From Anodontia alba (lineage: Eukaryota > Mollusca > Bivalvia > Lucinida > Lucinidae): a stretch of 64,000 bases of DNA. Under the pieces are notes generated by a model that was given only the letters and a program-made list of their open reading frames with translations, ran no database searches and was not told the origin of the DNA. Shown in pieces: positions 42,186 to 53,630 of this stretch; the first letter of the stretch is position 1, and each line of letters begins with the position of its first letter. The position numbers and the translations under genes were made by a program. The stretch covers positions 71,373,768 to 71,437,767 of the forward strand of contig OZ024826.1 of the NCBI GenBank assembly GCA_964016985.1, in the 5' to 3' direction.

Positions 42186-43774
42186 AGCTCACCTGTCACA
42201 TATTGACAAGGTGAGCTTTTGTGATCACATTTTGTCCATAGTCTGTCATGCTTGCATGCGGGCGGGCATGTGTCCATGCATCCGTCCGTAAACATCTTCA
42301 AACGACATCTCCTCCTAAACCACAGATTGGATTTTGACCAAACTTCACAGGAATGATCCTTGGTTGGTACTCTTTTAAAGTTTTTTCAAATGGTTTGGGT
42401 CCATTGCACATCTAGGTCACAGGAGCTAAAAATAGATGTTTTAACAGAAAACTTAAAAAATCTTCTTGTCTGAAACCAGAAGGCCTAGATCATTGATATT
42501 TGGTATGTAGCTTCATCTAGTGGACCTCTACCAAAATTGTTCAAATTATAGCCCTGGGGTCAAAAATGGCCCTGCGCTGGGGGTCACTTGTTTTACATAG
42601 ACCCATATAGGGAAAAAGCTTTAAAAATCTTCTTGTCTGAAAGCAGAAGGTCTAGGCCTTTGATATTTGATACATAGCTTCACCAAGTGGACCTCTGCCA
42701 AGATTATTCAATTTATTGTCCTGGGGCCAAAAATGGCTCTGCCCTGTGGCCAATATGTTTTAAATAGACTTATATAGAGAAGACTTTCAAAAATCTTCTT
42801 ATCTGAAACCAGAAGCCCGGGCCTTTGATATTTTGTACATAGCTTCACCTAGTGGACCTCTGCCAAGATTGTTCAAATTATAGCCCTGGGGCCAAAAATA
42901 GCCCGCCCAAAGGCCAACATGTTTTACATAGACTCATATAGGAAAAAAAACTTAAGAAATCTTCTTGTCTGAAAGTGCAAGGCCTATGATATTTGGTATG
43001 TAGCATTGCCTAGAGGTCCTCTGACAAGAGAGTTCAAATTATGCCCCTGGGATGAAAAGAGGCCCCACCCAGAGGGGGGTGGGGGGGGTCACTTGTTTTA
43101 CATAGATCAAAAAGCCATTGGCCATGGGTAGGCCTAGGACTATCAAACTAATAGGGAGGATGGACCTGAAGAGTAGATGACCTTTAAGTCAAAGGTCAAG
43201 ATCACCATGGCCTTTAGTACCAAAAAGGCTTATAATTCTGCAATGCTTATGGTTAGGACCCTCAGACTTAGTAGAGATGTTGGTCATCACCAGCAGATGA
43301 TCCTGAGGGCAAAGGTCAAGGTCACCAGGATGTTTAATACTAAAAAACTTGATAACTTGGCATTGCTTGGGGCTAGGACCCTCAAACTTAGAAGGGATGT
43401 TGGTCCTCACCAGTAGATATCATCAAGGGCAAAGGTCATGGTCAAAATCGCTATGACCTTTAGTACTAAAAAGTTGTTAATTCGGCAGTGCTTGAGGCTA
43501 GAACCTTTGAACTTAGATGGGATGTTGGTCTTGACCAGTAGATGACCCTAATGGCAAAGGTCAAGGTCACAGTGACCTCTAGTACAAAACAAGCTTATAA
43601 CTCGGCAATGCTTGGGGCTAGGACCCTCAAACTTAGTAGAGATGTTTCTTATGACCAGAAGATGACCCAGAGGGCAAAGGTCAAGGTCACCATGACCTTT
43701 AGAACTGCATATGTTAGCAGTGCCATGTATAACAAGATTCAGGTGAGTGATATAGGGCCATCATGGCCCTCTTG
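42186..43774 (+). mobile_element. Hairpin-ended repeat, family A (copy 2), inside LINE-A
   Basis: The 5' terminus AGCTCACCT (42186-42194) pairs with AGGTGAGCT (42209-42217). Near the 3' end the subterminal CAGGTGAG (43740-43747) is inverted to the 5' CTCACCTG. It is followed by GGGCCA-TCA-TGGCCC (43755-43769) and TCTTG. LINE-A continues in frame across it (VPVF then KNGNK), with TTTA shared at both edges. The interior has a 42260-43080 part with units near 140-160 bp (AAAATCTTCTTGTCTGAAA) and a 43160-43740 part with 120-bp units carrying TCAAGGTCA motifs. The plus-strand frame 43542-44180 begins in the repeat and runs into the LINE; only the LINE part is meaningful. Confidence 0.85.
43564..43698. 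promoter_or_regulatory. Two AGGTCAnnnTGACCT palindromes in the family A element
   Basis: AGGTCACAGTGACCT at 43564-43578 and AGGTCACCATGACCT at 43684-43698 are perfect inverted half-sites with 3-bp spacers, the consensus form bound by steroid-type nuclear receptors. Each overlaps a TCAAGGTCA extended half-site. Function here is untested. Confidence 0.5.
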
Positions 43775-44343
43775 TTTAAAAATGGGAACAAGAATGATAC
43801 CCAAAACTATAGGGGGAATCACACTGATCATTAATTTATGGCAAATATATTCGCAAATCCTGTTAAACAGAATAACAAAATGGACTGACATATATGAAAA
43901 ACTGTCAAAAAATCAGTTTGGATTTCAGAAAGGTAAATCAACGATTGATTGCATTTCCGCTTTATATTCCATTATCACGAGTTTTGCAGTCTGGTTAGAA
44001 AATATATTGCTGTTTCTTGATTATGAAAAAACCTTTGACAGGGTTGATAGGTCAATTTTGTGGCGCATACTGATTTATGAAATTATAAGTAGTAGATTTG
44101 TTTATGCAATAAGATCAATGTATAAAGTGGTAAACTCTTGCATAAGGTATATATCAATGCTCTCAGGCTTTTTCATTTAGCATATGGGTCAAAACCAAGG
44201 GGATCCAAGCTCATCCCTTTTGTTTATGACGTTTATTAATGATATAATTGACAATATAAATACAGATTTGGAAGGCATCTTTACTGTGGAAGAGATACAA
44301 TTATTTATGCTTTTATATGCCGATGATGTAGTGGTTTTTATAT
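43775..44343 (+). pseudogene. LINE-A ORF2, reverse transcriptase core, broken
   Basis: In order: NYRGITL, NQFGFQKGKSTIDCISAL, LFLDYEKTFDRVDRSILW, a stop near 44178, QNQGDPSSSLLFMTFINDI and LLYADDVVVF with YADD at 44316-44327. This is the palm and fingers of a non-LTR reverse transcriptase. The YADD catalytic motif is intact, but a stop separates it from the fingers. The ORF is interrupted at about 44343 by the family B element. Confidence 0.85.
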
Positions 44344-44439
44344 GCCTGTTTGAAAAATGGGACATATTATGTTACGGGTTCTGGCTCCGTCCATCTGTCT
44401 GCCCGTCCATCTGTCCTTAAACTTTTTCGTTTCTGGCTA

Positions 44440-46990
44440 ACTCCTCCTACAATTTACATCTGATCAAGCTGAAACTTAGTTTGTAGTTAGACCATGATGT
44501 GGAACTGTGCATATTGTTTCTGGGTAACAGTCCACCAAATATTAGCAGAGTTATGCCCGTTTGAAAATTTCTGTAAACTTTTCGTTTCCGGCTAACTCCG
44601 ATCAAGCTGAAAGTTGATTTATAGTTAGACCATGATGTGGAGCAGCTAGGGGTGTGCAAAAATACCAGTACACTGGTATACCGTGGTATTTCTTTGGCAT
44701 GGTACATACCATGGTACACTTGCTTGTACCGCGGTATTCTGATGATTCTATTTTTAGCAACAGTCTATTGTACGAAAAATGTAAATCTCCAAAGTATTGA
44801 AACAGTTGAAGTTGAAACAGCTTCAAATGGTGTGCTTCAGTTATACACTATTGAATTTCATCTGCAAACTGTTAGGCAATGGATGAGGTGAAATAATTAT
44901 AACTGCAACATTACTTGTTGTAAAAACATGTATATTTAACAACATGTTGATACTTTATGAAAGTATAACAGTGGTTATAGGGATGTAAATAAGTATGCAG
45001 TTATAAAATTGATAATAAGCAGGAAGATGTTACTAAAGCATTAAGTGCTGGAAACTGCTGACTTATGATCCTACATGTGTCTCCAATCTCCACTCTGCAC
45101 TACGGATTTTTAATTTAAATTATAAATTTCTATTACAATATACAATGTAAATCAATATTTCAATGTCTCAGCACAGATAATTGAGGTGGTTTAAGCTTAA
45201 AGACCATCAGATGTTGGCATATCAACCAAATTGCCACTACTGCTGGCAATTTCAAAATAACCTCTGCAAAATTCAATACTGTTGCGGTATACTGTGGTAC
45301 GTACTGCAGTACTCTGCTAAATACCGCGGTACACCATGGTACTTTTTTTTTTGCTGTACCCAGCCCTAGGAGCAGCGCATATTATTTCACAGTTACAGTC
45401 CACCAAATATTAGCAGAGTTATGCCCCTTTGAAAATTCCTGTAAATTTTTTTGTTTCCGGCTAAATCCTCAAACAGTTTACATCTGATCAAGCTGAAACT
45501 TGATTTACAATTAGACCATGATGTGGAGCAGTTCATACTATTTCGAGGTTACAGTCCACCAAATATTAGCAGAGTTATGCCCCTTTGAAAATTTCTTTAA
45601 ACTTTTAGTTTCCAGCTAACTCCTTCTACAGTTTTCATCCAATCAAGCTGAAACTTGATTCATAGTTAGACCATGATAAGGAGCAGGGCATATTGTTTCA
45701 AGGTTACAGTCCACCAAATATTAGCAGTTATGCCCCTTTGAAAATTTCTGTAAACTTTTGAATTCCAGCTATCTCCTCCTACAGTTTACATTTGATCAAG
45801 ATGAAACTCTATTTATAGTTAGACCATGATGTGGAGCAGCACATATTATTTCAAAGTTACAGTCCTCCAAATATTAGCAGAATTATGCCCCTTTGAAAAT
45901 TTCTCTAAATATTTGGTTTCTGGCTAACTCCTCCTATAGTTTACATCCAATCAAACTGAAACTTGATTTATAGTAAGACCATGATGTGGAGCAGTGCATA
46001 TTGTTTTGAGGGCACAGTCCAACAAATATTATCAGAGTTATGCCCTTTGAAAATTTTTGTACATTTTTTGTTTCCGGCTAACTCCTCCTACAGTTTACAT
46101 CCAATCAAGCTGAAACTTGATTTAAAGTTAGACCATGATGTGGAGCAGCACGTATTGTTTTGAGGATACAATCTACCAAATGTTAGCAGAGCTATGCCCC
46201 TTTGAAAATTCTGTTAACTTTTTGTGTCAGCCTAACTCCTTCTATAGTTTACATCTGATCAAGCTGAAACTTTGTAAATAGTTATGCTATGATGTGGAGG
46301 AGCGCATATTATTTCAAGGTTACAGTCCACCAAATATTAGCAGAGTTATGCCTCTTTGAAAAAGTTCGTAAACTTTTCGTTTCCTGCTAATTCCTCCAAC
46401 AGTTTACATCCAAGCTGAAACTTGATTTATAGTTAGACCATGATGTGGAGCAGCACATATTGTTTTGATGTTAGCAGAGCTATGCCCTTTTGAAAATTCA
46501 GTAAATTTTTTGTTTCCGGCTAACTCCTCCTATGGTTTACATCCAATCAAGCTGAAACTTTGTAACTAGTTACACTATAATGGGGAGTAGGGCATATTAT
46601 TTTGAGGTACAGTACACCAAATATTAACAGAGTTATGCCGCTTTGAAAATTTCTGTAAACTTTTTATTTCCTGCTGACTCCTACAATTTACATCCTATCA
46701 AGCTGAACCCTGATTTATTGTTAGACCATGGTGTGGAGCAGCACATATTATTTTTAGAAATATTAGCAAAGTTGTGCCCCTTTGAAAATTTCTGTAAACT
46801 TTTTGTTTCTGGCTTACTCCTTCTACAATTTACATCCAATAAAGCTGAAAATTTGTAAATAGTTAGACCCGGATGTGGAGCAGCATATATTTTTTCAAGA
46901 TTTTAGTTCACTAAATATTAGCAGAGTTATGCTCCTTTGAAAATTTTGGTAATTTTTTGGTTTCCAACTAACTCCACTTACAGTTTACAT
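44440..46990. repeat. 154-bp tandem array, about 11-12 units
   Basis: ACCATGATGTGG or a variant at 44491, 44629, then (after the hAT-type insertion) 45514, 45670, 45823, 45978, 46132, 46285, 46437, 46572, 46725 and 46867; most spacings are 152-156 bp. Confidence 0.85.
44647..45368. mobile_element. hAT-type MITE with perfect 8-bp target duplication
   Basis: GGAGCAGC at 44639-44646 and 45369-45376 is duplicated. The termini are TAGGGGTGTGC and, inverted, TAGGGCTGGGT, with subterminal GGTATACCGTGGTATT and, inverted, GGTGTACCGCGGTATT. The element is 722 bp, with no transposase. The 154-bp unit rejoins cleanly when it is removed (GATGTGGAGCAGCGCATATT). Confidence 0.92.
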
Positions 46991-47082
46991 CCAGAGCACT
47001 AATTATACAAGAGTCAGTATACATGCTACATCTTATTACTTGCCACGGGCGTATAATGCCTCTGCTTGCAGAGCTCTTGTTA

Positions 47083-47600
47083 GTAAATCAAGTACACTCT
47101 ACAATCTTTGTTAAATGATATCAAAATTAGTGTGAAACCTGGGGTCTGAAATAAATACAAAAAAACTAATGTCATGATATTCGAAAAAGGTCGCCATACA
47201 ACCTGTGATTTATTTCTTAATAATGTAAAGCTCGAGCTTGTGACAGCTTTCAAATATTTAGGGTGAAACTTTTTCAAAAATGGGAACTGGTTCAGAACAC
47301 AGAAATTACTTGCTCAGCATGCCATGCATGCATTGCATAGTCTATTCTCTTTATTCAAACAAGTAGAATTACCAGTTACAGAAAATGCAAACTATTTGAT
47401 TCACTGGTTGGTTCAGTACTAAATTACAGCTCAGAAGTATGGGGTCCATATAAAACCAAAGACATAGAAATTGTACATACAAAGTTTTGGTGGTGGGTGT
47501 TATGTGTAAAGAAATCGACTTATTTTATTGGGTTGTATAATGAACTTGGTCAGGTTCCTATATCCTTTCGACGGCGGTAGCGTATTTATGCGTAATTGCT
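47083..47600 (+). pseudogene. LINE-A ORF2, C-terminal part, broken
   Basis: It shows KTNVMIFEKGRHTTCDLFLN, VTAFKYLG and then, in another frame, SLVGSVLNYSSEVWGPYKT and IVHTKFWWW, followed by GLYNELGQVPISF. These are thumb and C-terminal connector motifs of L1-like reverse transcriptases. Several stops and a frameshift near 47390 are present. The 3' end of the element is not recognisable. Confidence 0.75.
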
Positions 47601-48079
47601 GACCAACACTTTTTGAACGACGCTCACAGCTATATTAATACAAGCAATCTTCCAGTATCATGTAATATGGTAGTATGAACAGGAGCTCTCTAGCATCTGA
47701 AGAAAGGGCGCGAAAGGCTTCCAAAGTAAGAAAAAATGGTTACATTTTCAGACTAAAAATGTTCGGTTTACTGTTGTACCTTCGTAACACACCATTTGCA
47801 GCTCAAATGGCCAAGCATATTACGAAATGCGCAAAAAAAAGCAAAAAAAAAAAAAAGGGAGGGAAAGAGAGAGAGAAAGGCGCCATGACCTTTCATGAGT
47901 GCAAAATTTTGGCAATACTTGATTGTGAAGAACAACATATCTACTTTCATTTTCAAGTAACCTTTGTTTGATCAGTTGCTTATGTTGGATTCCAGAGGTA
48001 AATATTCAATCCTACCCTCATTTTAGCTGCATTTTTCAAAACCCTCGGGCATTCTAAAAAATGATCAATTTGTTCCTAG
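47601..48079 (+). other. Unassigned sequence with a 98-codon frame
   Basis: The frame 47675-47971 begins MNRSSLASEERARKASK and passes through a long lysine run from an A-rich tract. The first 17 codons end exactly at AAA|GTAAGA, a strong donor, so an exon ending at 47725 is conceivable, but the upstream acceptor is poor. No family was recognised. Confidence 0.3.
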
Positions 48080-49258
48080 GTGAAGATTAATGTTAATGGG
48101 TGCCAATAGTGGTTGCAGTTGTGAAGATTTGTGTTAATGGGTGCAAATAATGGTTGCATTTGTGAGGATTGGTGTTAATGGGTGCCACTTATGTTTCCCG
48201 GGTTATGAGAGTTGGTGTTCATTGGTGCTGATAGTGGTTTCATTTGTGAAGATTGATGTTGATGTGTGCTGATAGTGTTGAGGATTAGTGTGAATGGGTG
48301 ATAGTGGTTGCAGTTGTGAGGATAAGTGTTAATATGTGCTGATTGTGGTTGCAGTTATGAGGATAAGTGTATACTGGTGATAAATGTGGTTGCAGTTGTG
48401 AGGATTTGTGTTAATGGGTGCCATTATTTGTTGCAGTTGTGAGGATTAGTGTTAATAAGTGCTGATTGTGGTTGCAGTTGTGAGGATAGGTTATATTGGT
48501 GACAAATGTGGTTGCAGTTTTGAGGATTAGTTTTAATGGGTGCCAAATGTGTTTGCAGTTGGGAAGAATAGTGTTAATTAGTGCCAATAGCACATGTGGT
48601 TGTGAAGATTGGTGTTATTTAGTGCTGATAGTGATTGCATTTGTGGATAGTGTATGGGCGGTAGTGGCTGCAATTGTGAGGATTAGTGTTAATAGGTGAT
48701 AGCTGTTGCATTTGTGAGGATTAGTGTTGTTGGGTGCTAATAGTGGTTGCATTTGTGAGAATTAGTGTTAATGGGTGATGGTGGTTGCAGTTGTGAGGAT
48801 TAGTGTTAATGGGTGATAGTGGTTGCAGTTATTTTTGTGAGGATTAGTGTAAATGGGTGATAGTGGTTGCAATTGTGAGGATTAGTGTTAATGGATGATA
48901 GTGGTTGCAATTGTGAGGATTAGTGTTAATGGATGATAGTGGTTGCAATTGTGAGGATTAGTGTTAATGGGTGATAATGGTTGTATTGTGAGGATTAGTG
49001 TTAATGGGTGCCAATAGTGGTTGCAATTGTGAGGATTAATGTTAATGGGTGATAGTGGTTGCAGTTGTGAGAATTAGTGTTAATGGGTGATGGTGGTTGC
49101 AATTGTGAGGATTAGTGTTAATGGGTGATAGTGGTTGCAATTATTATTGTGATGATTAGTGTTAATGGGTGATAGTGGTTGCAATTGTGAGGATTAGTGT
49201 TAATGGGTGATAGTGGTTGCAATTGTGAGGATTAGTGTTAATGGGTGATGGTTGTTGC
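48080..49258. repeat. 38-bp minisatellite array, left part
   Basis: The unit is GTGAGGATTAGTGTTAATGG plus GTGATAGTGGTTGCAATT. Units are degenerate at the left (48080-48700) and regular from about 48750. A 7-base longer variant includes ATTATT. The array stops at GGTTGTTGCAG, where LINE-B begins. Confidence 0.93.
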
Positions 49259-49569
49259 AGAACAGAACAGAACAGAACAGAACACAACTTCATTAGATTA
49301 AATGTACATCTCAGGCCACGTCAGTAGCATATGAGAATAAACATATTGTAAGGTACCAAATAATCGTTACGCACATATATGGCAATATAAGTTGTTGCCT
49401 CAATAAATCTTAAATCTTAATCTCTGTAGTTCCCCGGGAGGCACACAGCATTGAGAAAACAAAAAACAACAACAGCAACAAAAAAAAACCTTTGAATCAG
49501 CATCCCTTCGACGTCAAGACGTCGAATAAACACTGATTCAACAATGTCTCCACGCTGTGCGCCCGCCAT

Positions 49570-49581
49570 GACATAGACATA

Positions 49582-49614
<33 letters not shown>

Positions 49615-49717
49615 TATACATACACACATACATACACATACGCATACACACACATACACATATATATATATATATATACATATATATACACATTCATACA
49701 TATATAAATACATACAC

Positions 49718-49763
<46 letters not shown>

Positions 49764-49830
49764 TTATATATATATATATACATACATATACATACATTCA
49801 CACATACATACATGAATATATATACATATT
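49570..49830. repeat. TA/CA microsatellite
   Basis: Alternating (TA)n, (CA)n and ACATA units, about 260 bp, inside the 3' region of LINE-B. The 126-codon minus-strand frame here (49417-49797) is low-complexity YVCVC-type read-through. Confidence 0.95.
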
Positions 49831-50052
49831 ATATTTGTCTTCAAATATTTCCATCAAATACACTTTAGTTTCTATCATTCCTATTACCTAGGTCACTTCA
49901 TGTAGTGAAATATCACATACTCGCACACATACACGTATACACGCGCACACAACCACACATACATACATATATGGATGTAAACTGATGCACTGCACTGCTA
50001 TATTAAAGGGGGTGGAGGGAGAGGGGGTGCAAATTCTACTTTACCAGAACAA

Positions 50053-53000
50053 CTATGGGAATGATTTTAAGATAATTAAGATAAAAGAACTCAACTTCTT
50101 AAGCAATTGTATATTTTTAGTGTTGAATAGTAAATCTAGTTTATATGTGCTTGGCCTTCTTATATAAAATTTTGGAATATACTGAGTCCTGATGGTATCA
50201 AATGTGGGACATTCAAACAGAAAGTGAAATTCATCATCCAATTTATTTGAACGGCATAGAGTACAAGTTTTTTGAGCATAGTCGACATTCTCCCACCTGC
50301 CGGTTTCAACTGATAACTTATGGTTACCAGATCTAAATTTTAAAGTAGGCAAATATTGTGATTCTTGTAGCAGTTTCAGATATGGTTCAAAAACAATTAC
50401 ATGCTTATAAATTCAGTATGTTAATCCTTTCGATGAGTTTTCCAATTTACCATGCCAATGTTGCAACTCTTGGCTTTCTAATGTTTCATTTATATTTCTT
50501 TTTAAACTTAGTGGGGAATCTATAGTCTGAGATAGCCAAATATCATATCTTCCAACTGATGTTAATATATCTTTAATAGCAAGTACCCACTTATGTTGAT
50601 AAACCTCTGTGTATGTATCATTTAGCATTATTTTATATAATAAATATGCTATTTTATTTTGCTTACCGTTTACTATGGATATCCAGTAGTTAATCATTCT
50701 CAGTTGGATATTCACTTTGAGCGTATACCTACCAAGTTCCGCCTGCAAAATATAGATTGGGGTGCTCTTTCTTAGACCAGTAATTCTACGTAAAAATTCA
50801 TTATGAAGTTTTTCAATTATCTCAGTGTTCTCAAATCCCAAAATTTCTGCACCATATAAAAGAATAGGTACAATAGTATGATCAAACAGTTTCAGTTGTA
50901 AATCTAAAGGTACAAACTACGGATTTTTTTAAGAAGCAGATGCATAGCTTTTTTTGCTTGCTCATAACAGTTTTTCTGACGTTTTTGAAAAATAAACCCC
51001 TAAATACTTAAAAACGTCAACAATCTCGATGATATTCCCGTCCAATTCGAATTTAAAGTTATCTAAGTTACGGAATCCAAAAATCATAATCTTCATTTTC
51101 ATATAGTTTATATCCAGTCTCCACAGCTTGGAATACTCCAGAAATACATTTAAGTTCCTTTGAAAAGTTACAGGGTCATTTGCAAAAATGACTGTGTCAT
51201 CAGCATATAAAAGTTTTAGAAGCTTCAAAAATGTCAAAATATCACCATGTTGAACCTCTAAATTAACACCCAAACAATTTTGATCTGTCAAGTATTCATT
51301 CAGGTCATTCAAAAACATACAAAAGAGAAAAGGAGAAAGATTCTCTCCCTGTCTCACACCATGATAAATATCAAAGAACTCCGAGGTTTGGTTTGCAAAT
51401 TTTACACATGATTTGATGTTTCTGTACATGTTATGTATAACCTGCAGAATTTTACCATCAATGCCACACTGAAGAAGTTTTTGCCACAGACCAATTCTCC
51501 ATACTGAATCAAAAGCTTTTCGAAAATCGATAAAAGAGCAAAACAACTTTATTTTCCTAGCTTTCAAAATTTCAATCAATGCATGCAGAGCAAATATATG
51601 GTCAGTTGTCGAATATGCAGATCTAAACCCGGCTTGATTTTCATTCATAATTTCAAAAGTGTCTATGAATTCATTTAACCTAGAGCTGATTATCGACATA
51701 AAAAGTTTACTCAAACAACTTACTAATGTAATTGGCCTATAATTTTCAGGACTGGTTGGGCTACCAGAGCGTTTATATATTGGACAAATAAACCCCTTGA
51801 GCCAAGTTTCCGGTATAATACCAGTATCTAAGATAACATTGAAATAGTCCTTATAAATTGGGAGCATTATATCTATTGTACTTTTTAGATATTCATTTAA
51901 TATATTATCGTCAGATGGTGATTTACTATTATGTAATTTTCTAATACATTTTTTTATTTCCTCTGCTGTGATTGGAGAGTTTAATATTTCATCATCATTT
52001 TGCATATTTATCTGTGTATCATCCTGTTCATCATTAACACTTGCATTAATATTTTTAAAATATTCATACAGCTCTTCAATCTTAATTTTTTCATCGGTTG
52101 AGTTATCATCTAGTTTATTCAACAGTTTCCAGAACTCTTTTGGCTTCTTACTATGTAATTTTCTAAGCTTATTTTGCGTATGAAAATTATGCTTTTTTAT
52201 ATAAAAATTCATTGTTTTTTTGTAGGCCTTACTGGTGTTGCATAAATGTTCTTCATTTTGTTCAGTAGGGATTGTATTATAAAATTTTCGTGCTTTCATA
52301 TACTTTAATCTAGCATTCCTACATTTAAAGCCATACCATGGTTTATCAGAGATATCTCGCTGATACTTTATATTTGAGTTTGTTTTAAATGTTTGTGCAG
52401 CTGAAGATTGAAATATATCTGAAATTTCAACAGCAATGTGATTAATAAAAGCTTCATCAGCAATATTGTTCTGCACTGCATTTTGTAATTCATCATGCAT
52501 ATCATTTATCCGGGTCATATCAATATTTTGGACAAATGTATTTTTATTCTCTTCTTTCCATCTATATTTATAGCTCGATAATGGTTTTCTCAGTTTCTGT
52601 TTAAACTGACCATATTCAAATTTATAAACTGTATTTAGTAAACTGTGGCCATCTGTAAAAAGAGGGTCTAAAATTTGAACAGAGAAATCAGAAATAAATT
52701 TAAGCCCTTCAAAAGACGACAATGAATAATCAATAGTTGATATGTCTTTAAATGTGAACGCCCCTATACCTTTATCCTGACCACATCTACCATTTAAAAT
52801 AAAAATATTATTGCTTTTACATATATCTAATAAGAAACATCCGTCATTATTAAGGAACATGTCTTTATTGGCTCTCTCAACTGACAGACCGTGATCAGAC
52901 AGGCAGCTGCTTTTGTTGAAATACTTTATCATGACATCATCATACTCTAAAAGCCTTGCTAGCTCATCATCTGCAATCAAATAATCTGCATTATTATTAG

Positions 53001-53609
53001 TGCGAGAATTGTAGTCACCGACTAAATATACATATTTATGAGAGATACACATATCGGTTATCTCTAATTCAAGCTGTTCCATTTCATCGGAATTCCGAAA
53101 TCGCGAGTCTACAGGTGGCACATATGTGACACCGTAGTACACATTTTCGTCAGTTTTGGTAAAGGACTTATCTAACTGTATCCAAAAAATATAGTCAGAT
53201 TCATGCTCAACCACCGATACATAATCACTAAACTGTTTTTAACAAACACACCCATTCCACCTGATCTACGGAAGAATTTTTGTCTGCGGGTTTGATGTAG
53301 AAATGTGTACCCTGATATATTTATTGTATCATAACAGTCTAACTTAGTCTCAGTTACAGCAAAGAAATCAAATGTCCTAATTAAACCTGTAAATTCGGGA
53401 TAGTTAAGTCTATTTTTAAGACCACAGGTATTCAAACACCCAAAGGAAAGACACCTAGTTAAATTTTGCTCATGTATATGGTTGTTACTATTTAAGTTAT
53501 TATTATGCCCATAAACACTACTATGATTGGTGTTGTCACTGCTGATTGTAGAATTTGCTAACAGTTCATCGGTTATATGCACCTGGGTAGAAAACTGTTC
53601 ATCAACCAT
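50053..53609 (-). pseudogene. LINE-B ORF2, endonuclease and reverse transcriptase, broken
   Basis: The start is ATG 53609. Endonuclease motifs: SFGCLNTCGL, AVTETKLD, RRSGGMGVFV, GDYNSR, IDYSLSS and TDGHSLL. Reverse transcriptase: SPENYRPITLVS, MNENQAGFRSAYSTTDHI, SFIDFRKAFDSVW, GVRQGENLSPFLF and LLYADDTVIF, with YADD at 51196-51207. A C-terminal zinc-knuckle-like segment CTLCRSNKLDDEFHFLFECP lies near 50260. Breaks: frame changes near 53230, in a T-run near 50985, and near 50920, plus an in-frame TGA at 50413-50415. All catalytic motifs remain, so the copy is recent but not functional as read, unless the homopolymer breaks are sequencing errors. The family clade (L1/Tx1-like) is inferred. Confidence 0.9.
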
Positions 53610-53630
53610 GTTTGCACTCCCCTTTAGGTC

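Larger units (their letters stand above)
44344..47082 (+). mobile_element. Hairpin-ended repeat, family B, inside LINE-A
   Basis: The left end has TATGCCTGTTTGAAAAATGG. The right end has GGGCGTATAATGCCTCTGC-TT-GCAGAG then CTCTTGTTA. The interior 44440-46990 is a tandem array of diverged 154-bp units (AAGCTGAAACTTGATTTATAG, TTAGACCATGATGTGGAGC, AATATTAGCAGAGTTATGCC). LINE-A is found on both sides. Short frames here are read-through. Confidence 0.75.

Noticed and set aside
43177..43740. Frames with KVKVT-type phrases on both strands
   Set aside because: Product of 120-bp units with AAGGTCAAGGTCA motifs; both strands are open for the same reason. The DNA motif is of interest, not the peptide.
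47675..47971. 98-codon frame as a gene
   Set aside because: The middle is a poly-lysine stretch from an A-rich run and the frame has no known motif; only its first 17 codons before a GTAAGA donor were kept as a weak note.
49417..49797. 126-codon minus-strand frame rich in Y, C and V
   Set aside because: Translation of a TA/CA microsatellite.
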